Positions 34,043-44,090 of a DNA stretch of 64,000 bases are shown here, piece by piece (within the stretch, counting starts at the first letter, position 1; each line of letters starts with the position of its first letter). The stretch is taken from assembly GCA_964011275.1 (NCBI GenBank), contig CAXGOB010000013.1, positions 1-64,000 of the forward strand. The letters run 5' to 3'. Below the pieces are notes generated by a model, which was not told where the DNA came from, made no database searches, and was given only the letters and a program-made list of their open reading frames with translations. Position numbers and translations under genes: made by a program. This DNA is from UBA7328 sp002471345 (GTDB taxonomy: Bacteria; Bacteroidota; Bacteroidia; Chitinophagales; Saprospiraceae).

Positions 34043-35221
34043 ATGGATCATCAAAAATTATACACCCCTGCTTTCATTACACTTTGCATAAGCTATGGCT
34101 TTTTTGGTGGGAGCTTCAACATGATTATTCCTGAATTACCTTCTTATCTAGAAAGTATGGGGGGCAAGGAATTCAAAGGTTTCATTATTGCTCTTTTCAC
34201 ATTGACAGCCGGACTTTCCAGACCTTTTAGTGGTAAGTTAACAGATACAATTGGTCGAAAGCCTATTATTGTTCTAGGCGCACTAGTATGCATCATTTGT
34301 AGCTTAATCTATCCACTACTTGCCTCAGTAAGTGGTTTTTTGTTGTTAAGACTAATTCATGGATTTTCTACTGGGTTTGCTCCCACAGCCATTACGGCTT
34401 ATGTAGCAGATATTGTCCCAGTTCATAGAAGAGGTGAAGCTATGGGCATTATAGGAGTGAGCATTAATTTAGGATCCTCTATTACTCCCCCAATTGGAAG
34501 TCATTTAGCAATCAATTATTCTCTGGATGTAATGTTTTATGCCTCTTCGTTTATGGCATTGATATCACTACTATTGTTGATTAGAATCAAAGAGACGGTC
34601 ATAGAAAAGAAGCAATTTTCACCTTCATTATTATTATTGAAAAAAGATGAATGGATCAATAGAGACTCTATTTTGCCAGCATTGGTTTGTGGTTTGTCTT
34701 ATATGGGTTTTGGTGCACTGATCACTGTGACTCCTGATCAATGTACTTATCTAGGCATGGAGAATAAGGGTATGTTCTTCTCGAGTTTTACCTTTTGTGC
34801 AATTCTATCAAGACTTTTTGCAGGTCGACTTTCTGATATCTATGGGCGTACTATAGTAATGCGTATTGCCGTTGTGATTTTAGCATTTTCATATATGCTT
34901 TTTGGATTTTCAGCAAGTCCAATGGTATTAATTGCTGCTTCTGGGTTTGTTGGTTTTTCTTTGGGTATTGCCATTCCTGTAGTATTTGCATGGACAGTGG
35001 ATCGAAGTAATGATGACAATAGAGGTAAGGCTTTAGCCACTCTTTTTATAGGTTTGGAATTTGCCATAGGTACCGGAGCTTTATTAGGGGCAGAGATATA
35101 TGATAACAATCACTTAAATTTTCGTATAGTATTTCTTGTAATGGGAGTTGTAAGTTTAATGGCTTTATTTTTCATCAGAAAAGATAGTTCCCATTCTGAT
35201 TCTTTCGTCCCAATCAAATAA
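34043..35221 (+). CDS. MFS transporter
   Basis: The 392-residue protein has 12 predicted membrane helices and two motif-A loops: GKLTDTIGRKPIIVLG near 65-80 and AGRLSDIYGRTIVMRI near 261-276. IHGFSTGFAPTAITAYVADI with RRGEAMGIIGVSINLG is the pattern of MFS exporters of small molecules. Substrate unknown. The glutathione peroxidase gene follows by 53 bases from its likely ATG and may be co-transcribed. Confidence 0.87.
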   Translation: MDHQKLYTPAFITLCISYGFFGGSFNMIIPELPSYLESMGGKEFKGFIIALFTLTAGLSRPFSGKLTDTIGRKPIIVLGALVCIICSLIYPLLASVSGFLLLRLIHGFSTGFAPTAITAYVADIVPVHRRGEAMGIIGVSINLGSSITPPIGSHLAINYSLDVMFYASSFMALISLLLLIRIKETVIEKKQFSPSLLLLKKDEWINRDSILPALVCGLSYMGFGALITVTPDQCTYLGMENKGMFFSSFTFCAILSRLFAGRLSDIYGRTIVMRIAVVILAFSYMLFGFSASPMVLIAASGFVGFSLGIAIPVVFAWTVDRSNDDNRGKALATLFIGLEFAIGTGALLGAEIYDNNHLNFRIVFLVMGVVSLMALFFIRKDSSHSDSFVPIK

Positions 35222-35274
35222 ATGAAGTTAATTTGGATATAATATTGAACTTTTTACTAAGAATTTCCCTTTCA

Positions 35275-35814
35275 ATGAGGATGATTTATCTTTTACTCTA
35301 TTTAATAATTTCACCTATGCAAAGCACTATCACAGCCACTTCAATACATCAATTTAAAATTAGAGCATTAGACAGTGATGCGTTTATCGACTTTGAGGAT
35401 TTTGAAGGAAAGAAAATATTAATAGTAAATGTGGCCAGCAAGTGTGGTTTCACTTATCAATATGAAGGACTAGAAGAATTATATCAGACTTATAAAGATC
35501 AGCTTGTAGTTGTTGGAGTACCATGCAATCAATTCCTTTTTCAAGAGCCTGGAAATGAAGAGAAAATAGCTAGTTTCTGTACTGTGAAATATGGAGTTAC
35601 ATTTCCAATGACAGAAAAGGTGAAAGTTAAAGGAAGAAATGCGCATGAGATCTATCAATGGCTCTCAGATGAAGATCTGAATGGACATTCTGATAATAAA
35701 GTGAGTTGGAATTTTAATAAGTTCTTATTAGATGGTAATGGTGAACTTTTGGCTCACTTTCCATCAAAGGTCAAGCCTATGGATAAAGAGATTATCAAGT
35801 TAATAGAAAATTAA
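35275..35814 (+). CDS. Glutathione peroxidase family protein (exported)
   Basis: From the ATG at 35275 the product is 179 residues with an N-terminal hydrophobic signal (MRMIYLLLYLIISPMQS). A longer frame begins with TTG at 35233, but the ATG is more plausible. The GPx active site is complete with cysteine in place of selenocysteine: NVASKCGFT, then GVPCNQFLFQEPG, and WNFNKFLLD. This gives the Cys/Gln/Trp/Asn tetrad. Bacterial Cys-GPx enzymes usually use thioredoxin to reduce hydroperoxides. The signal suggests a periplasmic location. Confidence 0.88.
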   Translation: MRMIYLLLYLIISPMQSTITATSIHQFKIRALDSDAFIDFEDFEGKKILIVNVASKCGFTYQYEGLEELYQTYKDQLVVVGVPCNQFLFQEPGNEEKIASFCTVKYGVTFPMTEKVKVKGRNAHEIYQWLSDEDLNGHSDNKVSWNFNKFLLDGNGELLAHFPSKVKPMDKEIIKLIEN

Positions 35815-36014
35815 ACAAGTAACAGTTTTATATCTGTGTCCTTCAGGTTAATGCATTCCATCTGCCTATTCATTTGGATTTAATATCAGACAAAGCTGTA
35901 TGAAATCGTACAATATTATTTATTATAATATGTATAAAATTGTGATCTTCAATTAGTAACTCTTTGGCATTGCAATTGAATTTCAATAATTATTATCAAT
36001 TAAAATAAATAATT

Positions 36015-36470
36015 ATGAAATCAATTATGCTTGTGTTTCCAAGTTTACTCACTTCTACCATGGTATTAACACAAAGTCATCAAGTTTCTAAAAAATCTAA
36101 ACAGAGCAAATCTGAAAAGAAAATTAAGATTAAACTCGAAAAGGATGTCAAGCTTGATCTCAAAGTAAATCAAGAAGTTATTGTTTTAGAATTAACTCAT
36201 CCTAAGAAATTTACACCTCAAATGAAAAATACCTTTACTAAGTATTTTGGTAATGAGGCTAAAAAAGGATACAAATGGGACGACAATTCTGGTTCTAGTA
36301 TTCTCCTTAAAAAAAATAAGGTATCTGTTCATATCAATCAAGATCAAATTGATGATTCTGCTACACAGAATATCAAGAGATATGTTGATGATGTATTTTA
36401 TACATTGGATTGGGATACAAATGATTTAGGCCTTTGGGAGTATTCAGGAGATTGGTCCCTTGTAAAGTGA
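36015..36470 (+). CDS. Lysine-rich secreted protein of unknown function
   Basis: The 151-residue product has a probable signal peptide (about 1-20, ending VLTQS). A short, very basic stretch follows (KKSKQSKSEKKIKIKLEKD, about 25-43), then an acidic, aromatic C-terminal part with YKWDDNSG and TLDWDTNDLGLWEYSGDWSL. No family recognised. The DUF1330-type gene follows 12 bases downstream in the same direction. Confidence 0.6.
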   Translation: MKSIMLVFPSLLTSTMVLTQSHQVSKKSKQSKSEKKIKIKLEKDVKLDLKVNQEVIVLELTHPKKFTPQMKNTFTKYFGNEAKKGYKWDDNSGSSILLKKNKVSVHINQDQIDDSATQNIKRYVDDVFYTLDWDTNDLGLWEYSGDWSLVK

Positions 36471-36482
36471 AATACTAATTGA

Positions 36483-36803
36483 ATGAGTATTAAAAAGGAT
36501 ATGATTTATTTAACGCAACTGATCTATAACAAAGAAGGCCAAGAAGATGTTTTTCATCAGTTTGAAAAAGTAGCCATTCCTATTATCACCAAATACAATG
36601 GAAGGCTTTTATTGAGAGTTAGGCCTGATCAAAAGTCGATAATAGAAAGTTGTATTGAAACTCCCTATGAGGTTCATATAGTTGAATTTGAAAGTGAAGG
36701 TGATTTTGAGAATTTCAAACAAGATGAGGGAAGAAATAAATTTTTACACCTTAAAGAACAATCTATCAAATCTTCACTTTTAGTAAAAGGAAAGCTAGTG
36801 TGA
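36483..36803 (+). CDS. DUF1330-like dimeric alpha-beta barrel protein
   Basis: The 106-residue cytoplasmic protein has the pattern of DUF1330/dimeric alpha-beta barrel proteins: a first strand YLTQLIYNKEGQEDVFHQFE, then AIPIITKYNGRLLLRVRPDQ, VHIVEFESEGDFENFKQDEG and a final helix. Family members are often monooxygenase-like or ligand-binding. It is probably co-transcribed with the lysine-rich secreted protein. The family call is moderate. Confidence 0.6.
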   Translation: MSIKKDMIYLTQLIYNKEGQEDVFHQFEKVAIPIITKYNGRLLLRVRPDQKSIIESCIETPYEVHIVEFESEGDFENFKQDEGRNKFLHLKEQSIKSSLLVKGKLV

Positions 36804-36916
36804 ATCTTCTTTATTTCACCCCTTTTATAACGGTTAAACCAAGATAAATTCAAAATCTGACCTTATTTATATCATTGTGATACTGTAATTTTATTTTGTA
36901 CCAGTTTTGAATAGCT

Positions 36917-37882
36917 ATGAACATTCCTGATGCGTCACTTTATCTTTCTGAAGAAGAACAAAAAGAATTGCTCACGCGACGTGACTTGAGAGGTCTGTGG
37001 GAGGTCCTGAAGTCTTGGGGGATAATTGTAATAACATTTACAGTAGTTTTTCAATGGCCAAATGTGTTCACTGTGATTATCGCTCTTTTTGTTTTAGGGG
37101 GAAGACAGTTAGGAATTTCAGTTTTGATGCATGATTCTTCTCATAAGTCTTTGTTTCGTTCGGGTGGTTTAAATGATTTTTTCGGAAAGTGGTTTGGTGG
37201 TTACCCATTATGGACTGATATGTTGAGATATAGACCTTATCATGTGAGACATCATGTGCACACAGGCTTAGATGAAGATCCTGATACGAATTTGACCAAA
37301 GGGTTTCCAGCAGGTAAAAAAAGTCTTTCCAGAAAGATATTTAGAGATTTAAGTGGACTTACAGGAGTCAAGACTTTCACAGCCCTGATGATGATGCATC
37401 TGGGATACCTAGAATTTGACCAAGGAAATAATCCTCAAAGCATAGACCAATCAAAAAGATCATGGGCAGAATTTTTCAGAACTGCCTATAAAAATCTAAT
37501 CGGACCATTAGTTGCTAATATTATTCTATTTCTTGTTCTATCCATTTTTAGCCCTTTCCTTTATTTGTTGTGGGTAGGAGCATACTTGACCGCATTTCAG
37601 TTCAGTACAAGAGTGAGATCTATAGCTGAACATTCTATGGTAAATCACCCTAAAGATCCTTATGAAAATACACGTACGACCTATGCTAATGTCTTTGAGA
37701 GAATGATCTTTGCTCCTCACAATGTAAATTATCATGCAGAACATCATATGTTAATGGGAGTGCCATGTTATAATCTACCTAGAATGCATGATCTTATAAA
37801 AGCTAAAGGCTTTTTTGAAAGAGGAACACTTGCCAATGGATATTGGGAAATATTGAATCAAGCTAGTCAATCTAGAAATTGA
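36917..37882 (+). CDS. Membrane fatty acid desaturase
   Basis: The 321-residue polytopic protein carries the three histidine clusters of integral-membrane di-iron desaturases: HDSSH at about 72-76, HVRHH near 109-113 (followed by HTGLDEDPD), and HAEHH near 273-277. The spacing fits the fatty-acid/beta-carotene desaturase family. It probably introduces a double bond into membrane acyl chains. It is convergent with the DUF1684 gene 19 bases downstream. Confidence 0.9.
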   Translation: MNIPDASLYLSEEEQKELLTRRDLRGLWEVLKSWGIIVITFTVVFQWPNVFTVIIALFVLGGRQLGISVLMHDSSHKSLFRSGGLNDFFGKWFGGYPLWTDMLRYRPYHVRHHVHTGLDEDPDTNLTKGFPAGKKSLSRKIFRDLSGLTGVKTFTALMMMHLGYLEFDQGNNPQSIDQSKRSWAEFFRTAYKNLIGPLVANIILFLVLSIFSPFLYLLWVGAYLTAFQFSTRVRSIAEHSMVNHPKDPYENTRTTYANVFERMIFAPHNVNYHAEHHMLMGVPCYNLPRMHDLIKAKGFFERGTLANGYWEILNQASQSRN

Positions 37883-37901
37883 TTATTACACTTGAGTGTT
37901 A

Positions 37902-38810
37902 CTATCTCACTTTCTTTTCTCCAGCATCCACCTCAAATGGCAAAAAATTCTCTGGTCTAGGTAATGGGCATGTTGCATAATCACTAAATCCACAGATCGG
38001 ATTTTCTGCCCTATTAAAGTCAAGAATTACTTCATTCCCTTTTTCAGGAATATCGACATACAAGAACCTGCCTCCTCCATAAGTTTTAGTCCCATTAGTT
38101 AGATCAGCAAACACGATAAAAAGCCGCTCTCCACTAGTCGTGGCCAATAAATCATGCTCTTCATTATCATATTGGAATACAACACTTCCTGCTAAATCTT
38201 TATCATATGTAATTCCAACTTTATTAGTTATTGACACTTTTGAATTTTCAGTACTTGCTTCAAATTTTCCTTTAATTACCCATTGTTGATGGGGTTTATA
38301 TGTAGGGACATCGGTAATATTCATTCGAGCATCAGCCAAAGTGTCTTTTAATCTAACACCGTATTGATCTCCTCTTTTAATAACATACCAAAAATGAGAA
38401 TTCCAATTAAACATTGAAGCTTCACCATCTGCATCACTATTTATGGATTGATCTGATGATGAGTCTCCATTTATAATTATTTCGCTGCTCTCTGTTTCGA
38501 AGAATAATTTGCCATTATTTAAATTCAATTGACCAATATCTTTAGGTAATTCTGATGGAAAAACTAAGTCGTGGTCTGTATCTGATCCCATGCTTTGAGC
38601 TCCTTCATTGAGCCAATACAATCCTGTCATACTCAGATAACCCATTGGCTTTTTCAGGTTTTCAACCCTTTCTTTTTTCCATTCCTTGAATGATAGGAGA
38701 TAGTCAGACCAGTTCGTAGGATCGTTGTAACTGAATGACAAAGTGAGTGTCAATAACAGGATGCCCACTATGATTTGTGCTAAAATTTTTCCAAAACTTT
38801 TAATCTGCAT
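37902..38810 (-). CDS. DUF1684 domain-containing exported protein
   Basis: The 302-residue protein has an N-terminal hydrophobic signal (about 8-27). The DUF1684 body is recognised by LKKPMGYLSMTGLYWLNEG near 53-71 and the C-terminal YGGGRFLYVDIPEKGNEVIL, FNRAENPICGFSDYATCPLP and RPENFLPFEVDAGEK. DUF1684 proteins are widespread in Bacteroidota and related bacteria without established function. The conserved Cys-containing C-terminal loop may bind metal or substrate. Confidence 0.87.
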   Translation of the reverse strand: MQIKSFGKILAQIIVGILLLTLTLSFSYNDPTNWSDYLLSFKEWKKERVENLKKPMGYLSMTGLYWLNEGAQSMGSDTDHDLVFPSELPKDIGQLNLNNGKLFFETESSEIIINGDSSSDQSINSDADGEASMFNWNSHFWYVIKRGDQYGVRLKDTLADARMNITDVPTYKPHQQWVIKGKFEASTENSKVSITNKVGITYDKDLAGSVVFQYDNEEHDLLATTSGERLFIVFADLTNGTKTYGGGRFLYVDIPEKGNEVILDFNRAENPICGFSDYATCPLPRPENFLPFEVDAGEKKVR

Positions 38811-38892
38811 ATTGATGTCTTCTTGATTAAAGGTATTGAATTAAAATTAGCAAGGCTAGACCATCGAAGATGTATGCCCGCTTATAAATTCA

Positions 38893-39864
38893 TTATTTCC
38901 AACTGCTAAGACCTAGTAACTTTTTTCCTAATTCACTAAGGATAGCTCTTCCGTATTTATTTTGTTCCCATTTGCGAGGGTCTCCTGGGAAGGCATAGCC
39001 TTCTGGTGCTATCCTGTTTTTCCATGAGTTAACACGCCATTCTCTGAGGGTTTCGTTTTCCTCTTCAGCAGGCATCATGGATATGTATTGAGCAATTCGG
39101 ATTTTATCATCAGAAAGATTGGGTCTGATGCCATGTGGTTCAGCACTATGAAAAATAAGAAGGTCTCCTGCCTCCAATGCTACTTTTACGATATGATCTT
39201 CTAGCCCTGTAATGTCCGGTTGAAATTTGTCTCGACCCTCAGGTTGTGTTAATTTCCAAGTATCATAAGTTCGAAAAAGCTCAGGAATACATTGGAAACC
39301 TCCCATATTAGGGTCCAACTGATCAGCTAGTGCCAATACCCCTTGTACATTTTGAGGTTTAGTATCTGGATCATAGTCCCAATGTATGAATCCTTTTGCT
39401 CCTTTCTTTTCCAGTTTTGGGAAGTTGAGATTTGCTCTATCTATAGTTACCCATAATTCTTCTGTTCCCCATATATCCACAAATGCATCATATACCCTTT
39501 GCATCTGTCTGTTGCTCCATAGCATCTGATTATTATAGACTTCCACCATGCCTGTACCTCGGAGTTCTTTCATCTCCATTTCTGCTCTTGGAGGTGTATA
39601 CCATGTACTTTTGTCATTTGGATCCTTTTCGTCAAACTCCCAAATGAAGTCTGCCGTCTTTAGAGCTTGATTTCTTGGAATAGCATTTTTTATGACTATG
39701 TAACCATTGTGTGTCCAAAAGTCCCAATCTTCCTCACTCATTACTCTCAATGGTTTTCCATTTGATCTGTCATTGAGTTTTTTCTTACTACTTTTTGCAG
39801 TTGATGGATTACCGGGTATTTCTTTGTGGGCATTATTAGGTGCCATGGTTTTAGAGTTCATCAT
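38893..39864 (-). CDS. Phytanoyl-CoA dioxygenase (PhyH) family protein
   Basis: The 323-residue protein has the Fe(II)/2-oxoglutarate dioxygenase fold. The metal ligands are HxD in GFIHWDYDPDT and a distal histidine in DLLIFHSAEPHGIRPNLSDD, where the arginine can bind 2-oxoglutarate. A conserved N-terminal EEDWDFWTHNGYIVIKNAIP precedes them. The natural substrate is unknown; bacterial members often hydroxylate small metabolites. It is divergent from an AraC-family regulator with about 200 bases between them, so that regulator may control it. Confidence 0.87.
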   Translation of the reverse strand: MMNSKTMAPNNAHKEIPGNPSTAKSSKKKLNDRSNGKPLRVMSEEDWDFWTHNGYIVIKNAIPRNQALKTADFIWEFDEKDPNDKSTWYTPPRAEMEMKELRGTGMVEVYNNQMLWSNRQMQRVYDAFVDIWGTEELWVTIDRANLNFPKLEKKGAKGFIHWDYDPDTKPQNVQGVLALADQLDPNMGGFQCIPELFRTYDTWKLTQPEGRDKFQPDITGLEDHIVKVALEAGDLLIFHSAEPHGIRPNLSDDKIRIAQYISMMPAEEENETLREWRVNSWKNRIAPEGYAFPGDPRKWEQNKYGRAILSELGKKLLGLSSWK

Positions 39865-40062
39865 AATATATTGTCATTATTTCTAAAGTAAAGATCTAAG
39901 AATTGAGAGTGAGTATTAAGAAGAATGTTGATGATTATTTGAATTATGTTGACATATTGCTACTAATTATTGCTCACAAATACATAGATTAGTTCAATTG
40001 TTATATAAATAGAAGATTTGTCAAAGTCACTAAAAATGACGATACACATTCAATATTAACGA

Positions 40063-40905
40063 GTGAATATCCAGTTTGAAGAAATTAATACTCCTCCTGA
40101 TAGTTCATTTAGGATTTTGGTAAATCCTAAATTGAATGATTTTTTTCTTTGGCATTTTCATCCAGAATTTGAATTGGTATTTATTGAGGGAAGTGGAAAT
40201 ACAAGATACATAGGCAATCATTCAGGAAAGTGGAAGCACGATGATATGGTTTTAATTGGATCCAATATTCCACATCTTAATTTTGACTATGGTATTAAAG
40301 ATGATTACCAAAAGTACGTACTCCAGATAAGAGCGGATTTTATAGATCAGTCATTGGCTATTAGCCCCGAGATGAGTGCTGTGGCTCATCTTTTTGAGGA
40401 AGCTGCTTGTGGTATTTCTTTTTCTGAACCTGTGAAGTATTTAGTGGCGAAAAGAATAAAAAGATTACATACTTTACCTGCATTCCAGCAATTTATTGAG
40501 GTTTTAGAAATCTTTCATATTCTAGCTCAAGATGAAAGACGTACACTTCTACATGATCGTCCATATCAAAACCAGTACTCTTCAAAAGAACAAGAAAAAC
40601 TAAAAGCCATTTACAAGTTTATAGATGAAAATTATCACAGAAAAATAGCCATAGCTGAAGTGGCGTTGATTTGTGGTTTGTCCAGAGAAGCATTTTGTAG
40701 ATATTTTAAGAAAATGACCAAACTTACCTTTACACAGTTTTTGAATCACTACAGAGTTAATATCTCAAAAAGGCTTTTTGCAAAAGGTAAGAATGTGACT
40801 GAAACATGCTTTGAATGTGGATTTGAAAGCCTCTCATATTTCAATAGAGTTTTTAAAAAAGTTACAGGAGAAAACCCAATGACTTTTATCAAGAGCTTGA
40901 GGTGA
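40063..40905 (+). CDS. AraC family transcriptional regulator with cupin sensor domain
   Basis: The 280-residue protein starts with GTG. Its N-terminal cupin-like domain (about 1-130, with WHFHPEFELVFIEGSGNTR and WKHDDMVLIGSNIPHL) probably binds a small ligand. The C-terminal AraC double HTH (about 180-280) shows HRKIAIAEVALICGLSREAF and ETCFECGFESLSYFNRVFKK. This architecture is common for activators of sugar or small-molecule catabolism. The divergent PhyH gene is the natural candidate target. Confidence 0.88.
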   Translation: MNIQFEEINTPPDSSFRILVNPKLNDFFLWHFHPEFELVFIEGSGNTRYIGNHSGKWKHDDMVLIGSNIPHLNFDYGIKDDYQKYVLQIRADFIDQSLAISPEMSAVAHLFEEAACGISFSEPVKYLVAKRIKRLHTLPAFQQFIEVLEIFHILAQDERRTLLHDRPYQNQYSSKEQEKLKAIYKFIDENYHRKIAIAEVALICGLSREAFCRYFKKMTKLTFTQFLNHYRVNISKRLFAKGKNVTETCFECGFESLSYFNRVFKKVTGENPMTFIKSLR

Positions 40906-41042
40906 GCTTAGGATGGTGATTGCGGAAACTTTAGGATCTAAAATTATTATTTGTTGGACATGATATGATTACCTGGCACATCAAGCTGATCACATATGTC
41001 AATTTTGACTTACGTCTTAAAGAGTTTTTTGGGTTAAATGTA

Positions 41043-42215
41043 TTATACATTCAAGGCCAACCAAGCCATCAGTCCGCTGCTATGTCCAAATACACGTTCA
41101 TCTACATCAAAGGTGCTAGTATGAACACCCGATGTAATCCCTTTTGATACATTTCCTGTGCCGATACGATAGAAACATGCAGGAATTAAATGGGAGTAAA
41201 ATGCAAAATCTTCTCCCGTCATTCTCTTTTGTAAATCAATTGTATTTTCAATACCTAGATATTCTTGGATGTTTTTTTTGACCTGTTTTGTAAGATTCTC
41301 ATTGTTATGTAAATAGGGGTAGCCCTTGATTATGTTCATTTCACATCGAGCACCATGAGCTAATGCTATCCCTTCAGCTGTTTGTTTGATTAATTCATGT
41401 GCCTGCATTCTCCAATCTTCATTGAAAGCTCTGAACGTCCCTTTCATTTTCACTTCATCAGGAATAATATTTGTAGCGCCACCTGTACTATTGATTTTTC
41501 CTATGGTGAGTAAGGTAGCTTCTTTTGGTGCATGTCTACCTGTGATTTTGTGTAATGCTGAAATAATTTCAGCGCTTACCATGATGGTATCTACACATGA
41601 TTCTGGCATGGCGGCATGTCCTCCTTTACCTGTGACAGTGATGTGAAGTTCATCAGCTGAGGCCATAAATGGTCCTCCACAAATACCAACTTTACCTACT
41701 TCTAATTCTGGATGGACATGTTGTCCAATAATCAATTCTATATCAGGATTCTTTAATACTCCTTCCTTTATCAAAATTGATGCTCCTCCAGGGAGTTTTT
41801 CTTCTCCTGGTTGAAAAATGAATTTTACCGTCAAGGGTAATTCATCCTCTTTTTCTTTCAAAATAATTGCTGCTCCTAATAGCGAAGAGGTGTGTACATC
41901 ATGTCCACAGGCATGCATGACACCTTCATTTTGAGAAGCATAAGGTTTTTCGCTTTTCTCTTTGATAGGAAGGGCATCTATGTCTGCTCTGAGGCCAATG
42001 ACTTTGGGGCCTTTACCAATAGATGCTACTACTCCCGTATCAGCCCATCCTGAAGTATAGGAAATATGATGATCAGAAAGTACTTGTTGAATATAAAGAC
42101 TAGTATTATTTTCTTTAAAACTCAATTCAGGATGAGCATGCAAGTGATGCCGATGTCTGATGATCTCAGCCTTATACTTTTGATTGAGCTTTTGTATTTC
42201 TTCTTTAGTGATCAT
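41043..42215 (-). CDS. M20 family metal-dependent amidohydrolase
   Basis: The 390-residue peptidase/amidohydrolase belongs to the HipO/IAA-amino acid hydrolase group. Metal-binding motifs are HAHPELSFKE, GLRADIDALPI, the MHACGHDVHTSSLLG loop and QPGEE. It cleaves N-acyl amino acids or related amides. It overlaps the glycosyltransferase gene by 11 bases (ATGATCACTAA), so it is translationally coupled at the end of the recR operon. Substrate unknown. Confidence 0.9.
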   Translation of the reverse strand: MITKEEIQKLNQKYKAEIIRHRHHLHAHPELSFKENNTSLYIQQVLSDHHISYTSGWADTGVVASIGKGPKVIGLRADIDALPIKEKSEKPYASQNEGVMHACGHDVHTSSLLGAAIILKEKEDELPLTVKFIFQPGEEKLPGGASILIKEGVLKNPDIELIIGQHVHPELEVGKVGICGGPFMASADELHITVTGKGGHAAMPESCVDTIMVSAEIISALHKITGRHAPKEATLLTIGKINSTGGATNIIPDEVKMKGTFRAFNEDWRMQAHELIKQTAEGIALAHGARCEMNIIKGYPYLHNNENLTKQVKKNIQEYLGIENTIDLQKRMTGEDFAFYSHLIPACFYRIGTGNVSKGITSGVHTSTFDVDERVFGHSSGLMAWLALNV

Positions 42216-44073
42216 TACGATTTGCTAAATAGCCAATTACATTTTTGAATTCTGAAACAAGTATGGTTATATCTTTTAACACACTATAATGCAAGGCGTA
42301 TTCTTTTATACGCAAAAGTTGTTCCTTATTATTCTGAGTTTTTCCATAAGGCCAAAAGCCAGATTTTAACTTTGGAAGTTCTGAATGGAATCGTTCATTT
42401 AAGTCGGAATAGGAAATTAAGGTCCATTTACCAGAAATAATCTTCCAAATATTTGAAAAGTAATAGTTGTTCCTTTTTGTCAAATAAAGGCTAAAAGGAA
42501 AAATAAAAACTAGCAAAAAAGACAAAATAACGTCTGAACACCTTTTGAAAAAAATAGCGGATGGGGTTGTTATATTGTACAAATTTGATCCATCTAGGCT
42601 CAGACCAGGCTTTCTTTTGTCAAAACTACTGATTAGAAGTAAATGCTTTTCGTCCCAGAAGAATGGTTTCATTTTACCTTCTAGTTGTTTGATTTCTGAT
42701 ATAATTTTATGGAAAGGCTTCACGCCAATTATATACAATTTATTGAAGGCATTTTTACTCTTAGATGGTTTGAGACCTGTTTTTGAAAGGGTTTCTAATA
42801 AAACTTCATTTTTCGACCCAATGATGATTTTATTATTCCATTTTGAGTGAAAAATATGGATAACCAACCATTTGATGATTGGGATTATTAAAAAAGCGAA
42901 AATAAATCCTAATAAGATTATTGCTCTTGAACTTCTCAATGAATTGCCCATTAAAGCATAAATGATAAGGATGAAAATAAGGCCATTTACTAGCCCTTTG
43001 AAGGTGGCATAAGATTTTGCATATCTGTGATAATGGCCATGAATGGATAAACTAGAAATCCAAATTAAAGCATAAGCTCCTACAGTTAGCAAAAGAGACT
43101 TAGATTCGAAGTGATTAGGGTTTTGATGGAAGTAAATAGCCCAGTATTGTGCTATATAACACAGTCCTATTGTCAATATGATTCCATCCATCAAAGGCCA
43201 GAATAAGATCTGAAGCATTCTCTTTACTAAGTTAAAAAGAGCACTAAAAAGAATACCAATGGTAAGTAGTAAATTGAAAACTGTACGTCCGGAGGATGAA
43301 TAGTGTTTATCCACGAACAACTTCATTGATCCAAAAAATGATCGATAATAGTCTAGTGAAGATTTAGTAGTACTTTCTCCTTTAAAGTGAATTGCAGATG
43401 ATGTAGGTAGATACACAAGTTTATATCCTCTCTTTTGTATTCGGAAAGAAAGATCAATGTCTTCTCCATACATAAAGAATTGCTCATCAAAACCATCTAG
43501 TTCATTAATAATTTTAGTCTTAGAAAAGAAAAACGCTCCTGTAAGTATATCTACTTCGTGAATTTCTGTATTTGAGAGATTGCCCAAGTAATAGCCATTA
43601 ATAAATGCTGATTTTTTAAAAAGTCGATAAATACCAATCTGCTTAAAAAATGAATTGAGTGGAGTTGGGTTGCCTCTTTTTGATTCAGGGAGATACATAC
43701 CTTTACCATCTAATAATTTGATTCCTAATGCTCCAATATTTTCAGAAGATTCAAATTGAGTTTTGCACTTGATAAAAAAGTCTTCAGCAAGAATCATATC
43801 AGGATTAAGAAATAGGACATATTCAGCTTTACTGTGAGAAAGACCAATATTACATGCTCTTGAAAACCCAACATTCTCGTTGGATTCGATAAGAGTGACA
43901 TTTGGGTGTTTTTTTTTGACAAAACTTACAGAGTCGTCATTTGATTGATTATCCACTACTATGATTTGCCTAGAAATCTCAGTAGTTGCTGCATAGACGG
44001 ACTGAAGGCAAAAATGAAGGAAGGCCTTCACATTATAGTTAACAATAATTATAGCTAACTCATTTGTAGCCAT
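42205..44073 (-). CDS. Family 2 glycosyltransferase fused to membrane and sugar-transferase-like regions
   Basis: The 622-residue protein starts with a GT-A family 2 glycosyltransferase (about 1-260): IIIVNYNVKAFLHFCLQSVY, IVVDNQSNDDS, NVGFSRACNIGL, the FLNPDM motif (a DXD-like acidic site) and FDEQFFMYGEDIDLSFRIQK. Several membrane helices follow (about 270-425). The last 120 residues (FFKRCSDVILSFLLVFIFPF, then GKWTLISYSDLN and LPKLKSGFWPYG) look like a degenerate bacterial sugar transferase (WbaP/PglC type) without the usual full catalytic loop. It is probably an envelope polysaccharide enzyme. It lies 17 bases after recR. Confidence 0.82.
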   Translation of the reverse strand: MATNELAIIIVNYNVKAFLHFCLQSVYAATTEISRQIIVVDNQSNDDSVSFVKKKHPNVTLIESNENVGFSRACNIGLSHSKAEYVLFLNPDMILAEDFFIKCKTQFESSENIGALGIKLLDGKGMYLPESKRGNPTPLNSFFKQIGIYRLFKKSAFINGYYLGNLSNTEIHEVDILTGAFFFSKTKIINELDGFDEQFFMYGEDIDLSFRIQKRGYKLVYLPTSSAIHFKGESTTKSSLDYYRSFFGSMKLFVDKHYSSSGRTVFNLLLTIGILFSALFNLVKRMLQILFWPLMDGIILTIGLCYIAQYWAIYFHQNPNHFESKSLLLTVGAYALIWISSLSIHGHYHRYAKSYATFKGLVNGLIFILIIYALMGNSLRSSRAIILLGFIFAFLIIPIIKWLVIHIFHSKWNNKIIIGSKNEVLLETLSKTGLKPSKSKNAFNKLYIIGVKPFHKIISEIKQLEGKMKPFFWDEKHLLLISSFDKRKPGLSLDGSNLYNITTPSAIFFKRCSDVILSFLLVFIFPFSLYLTKRNNYYFSNIWKIISGKWTLISYSDLNERFHSELPKLKSGFWPYGKTQNNKEQLLRIKEYALHYSVLKDITILVSEFKNVIGYLANRNDH

Positions 44074-44090
44074 AGAGTGATTCTGCAGTT

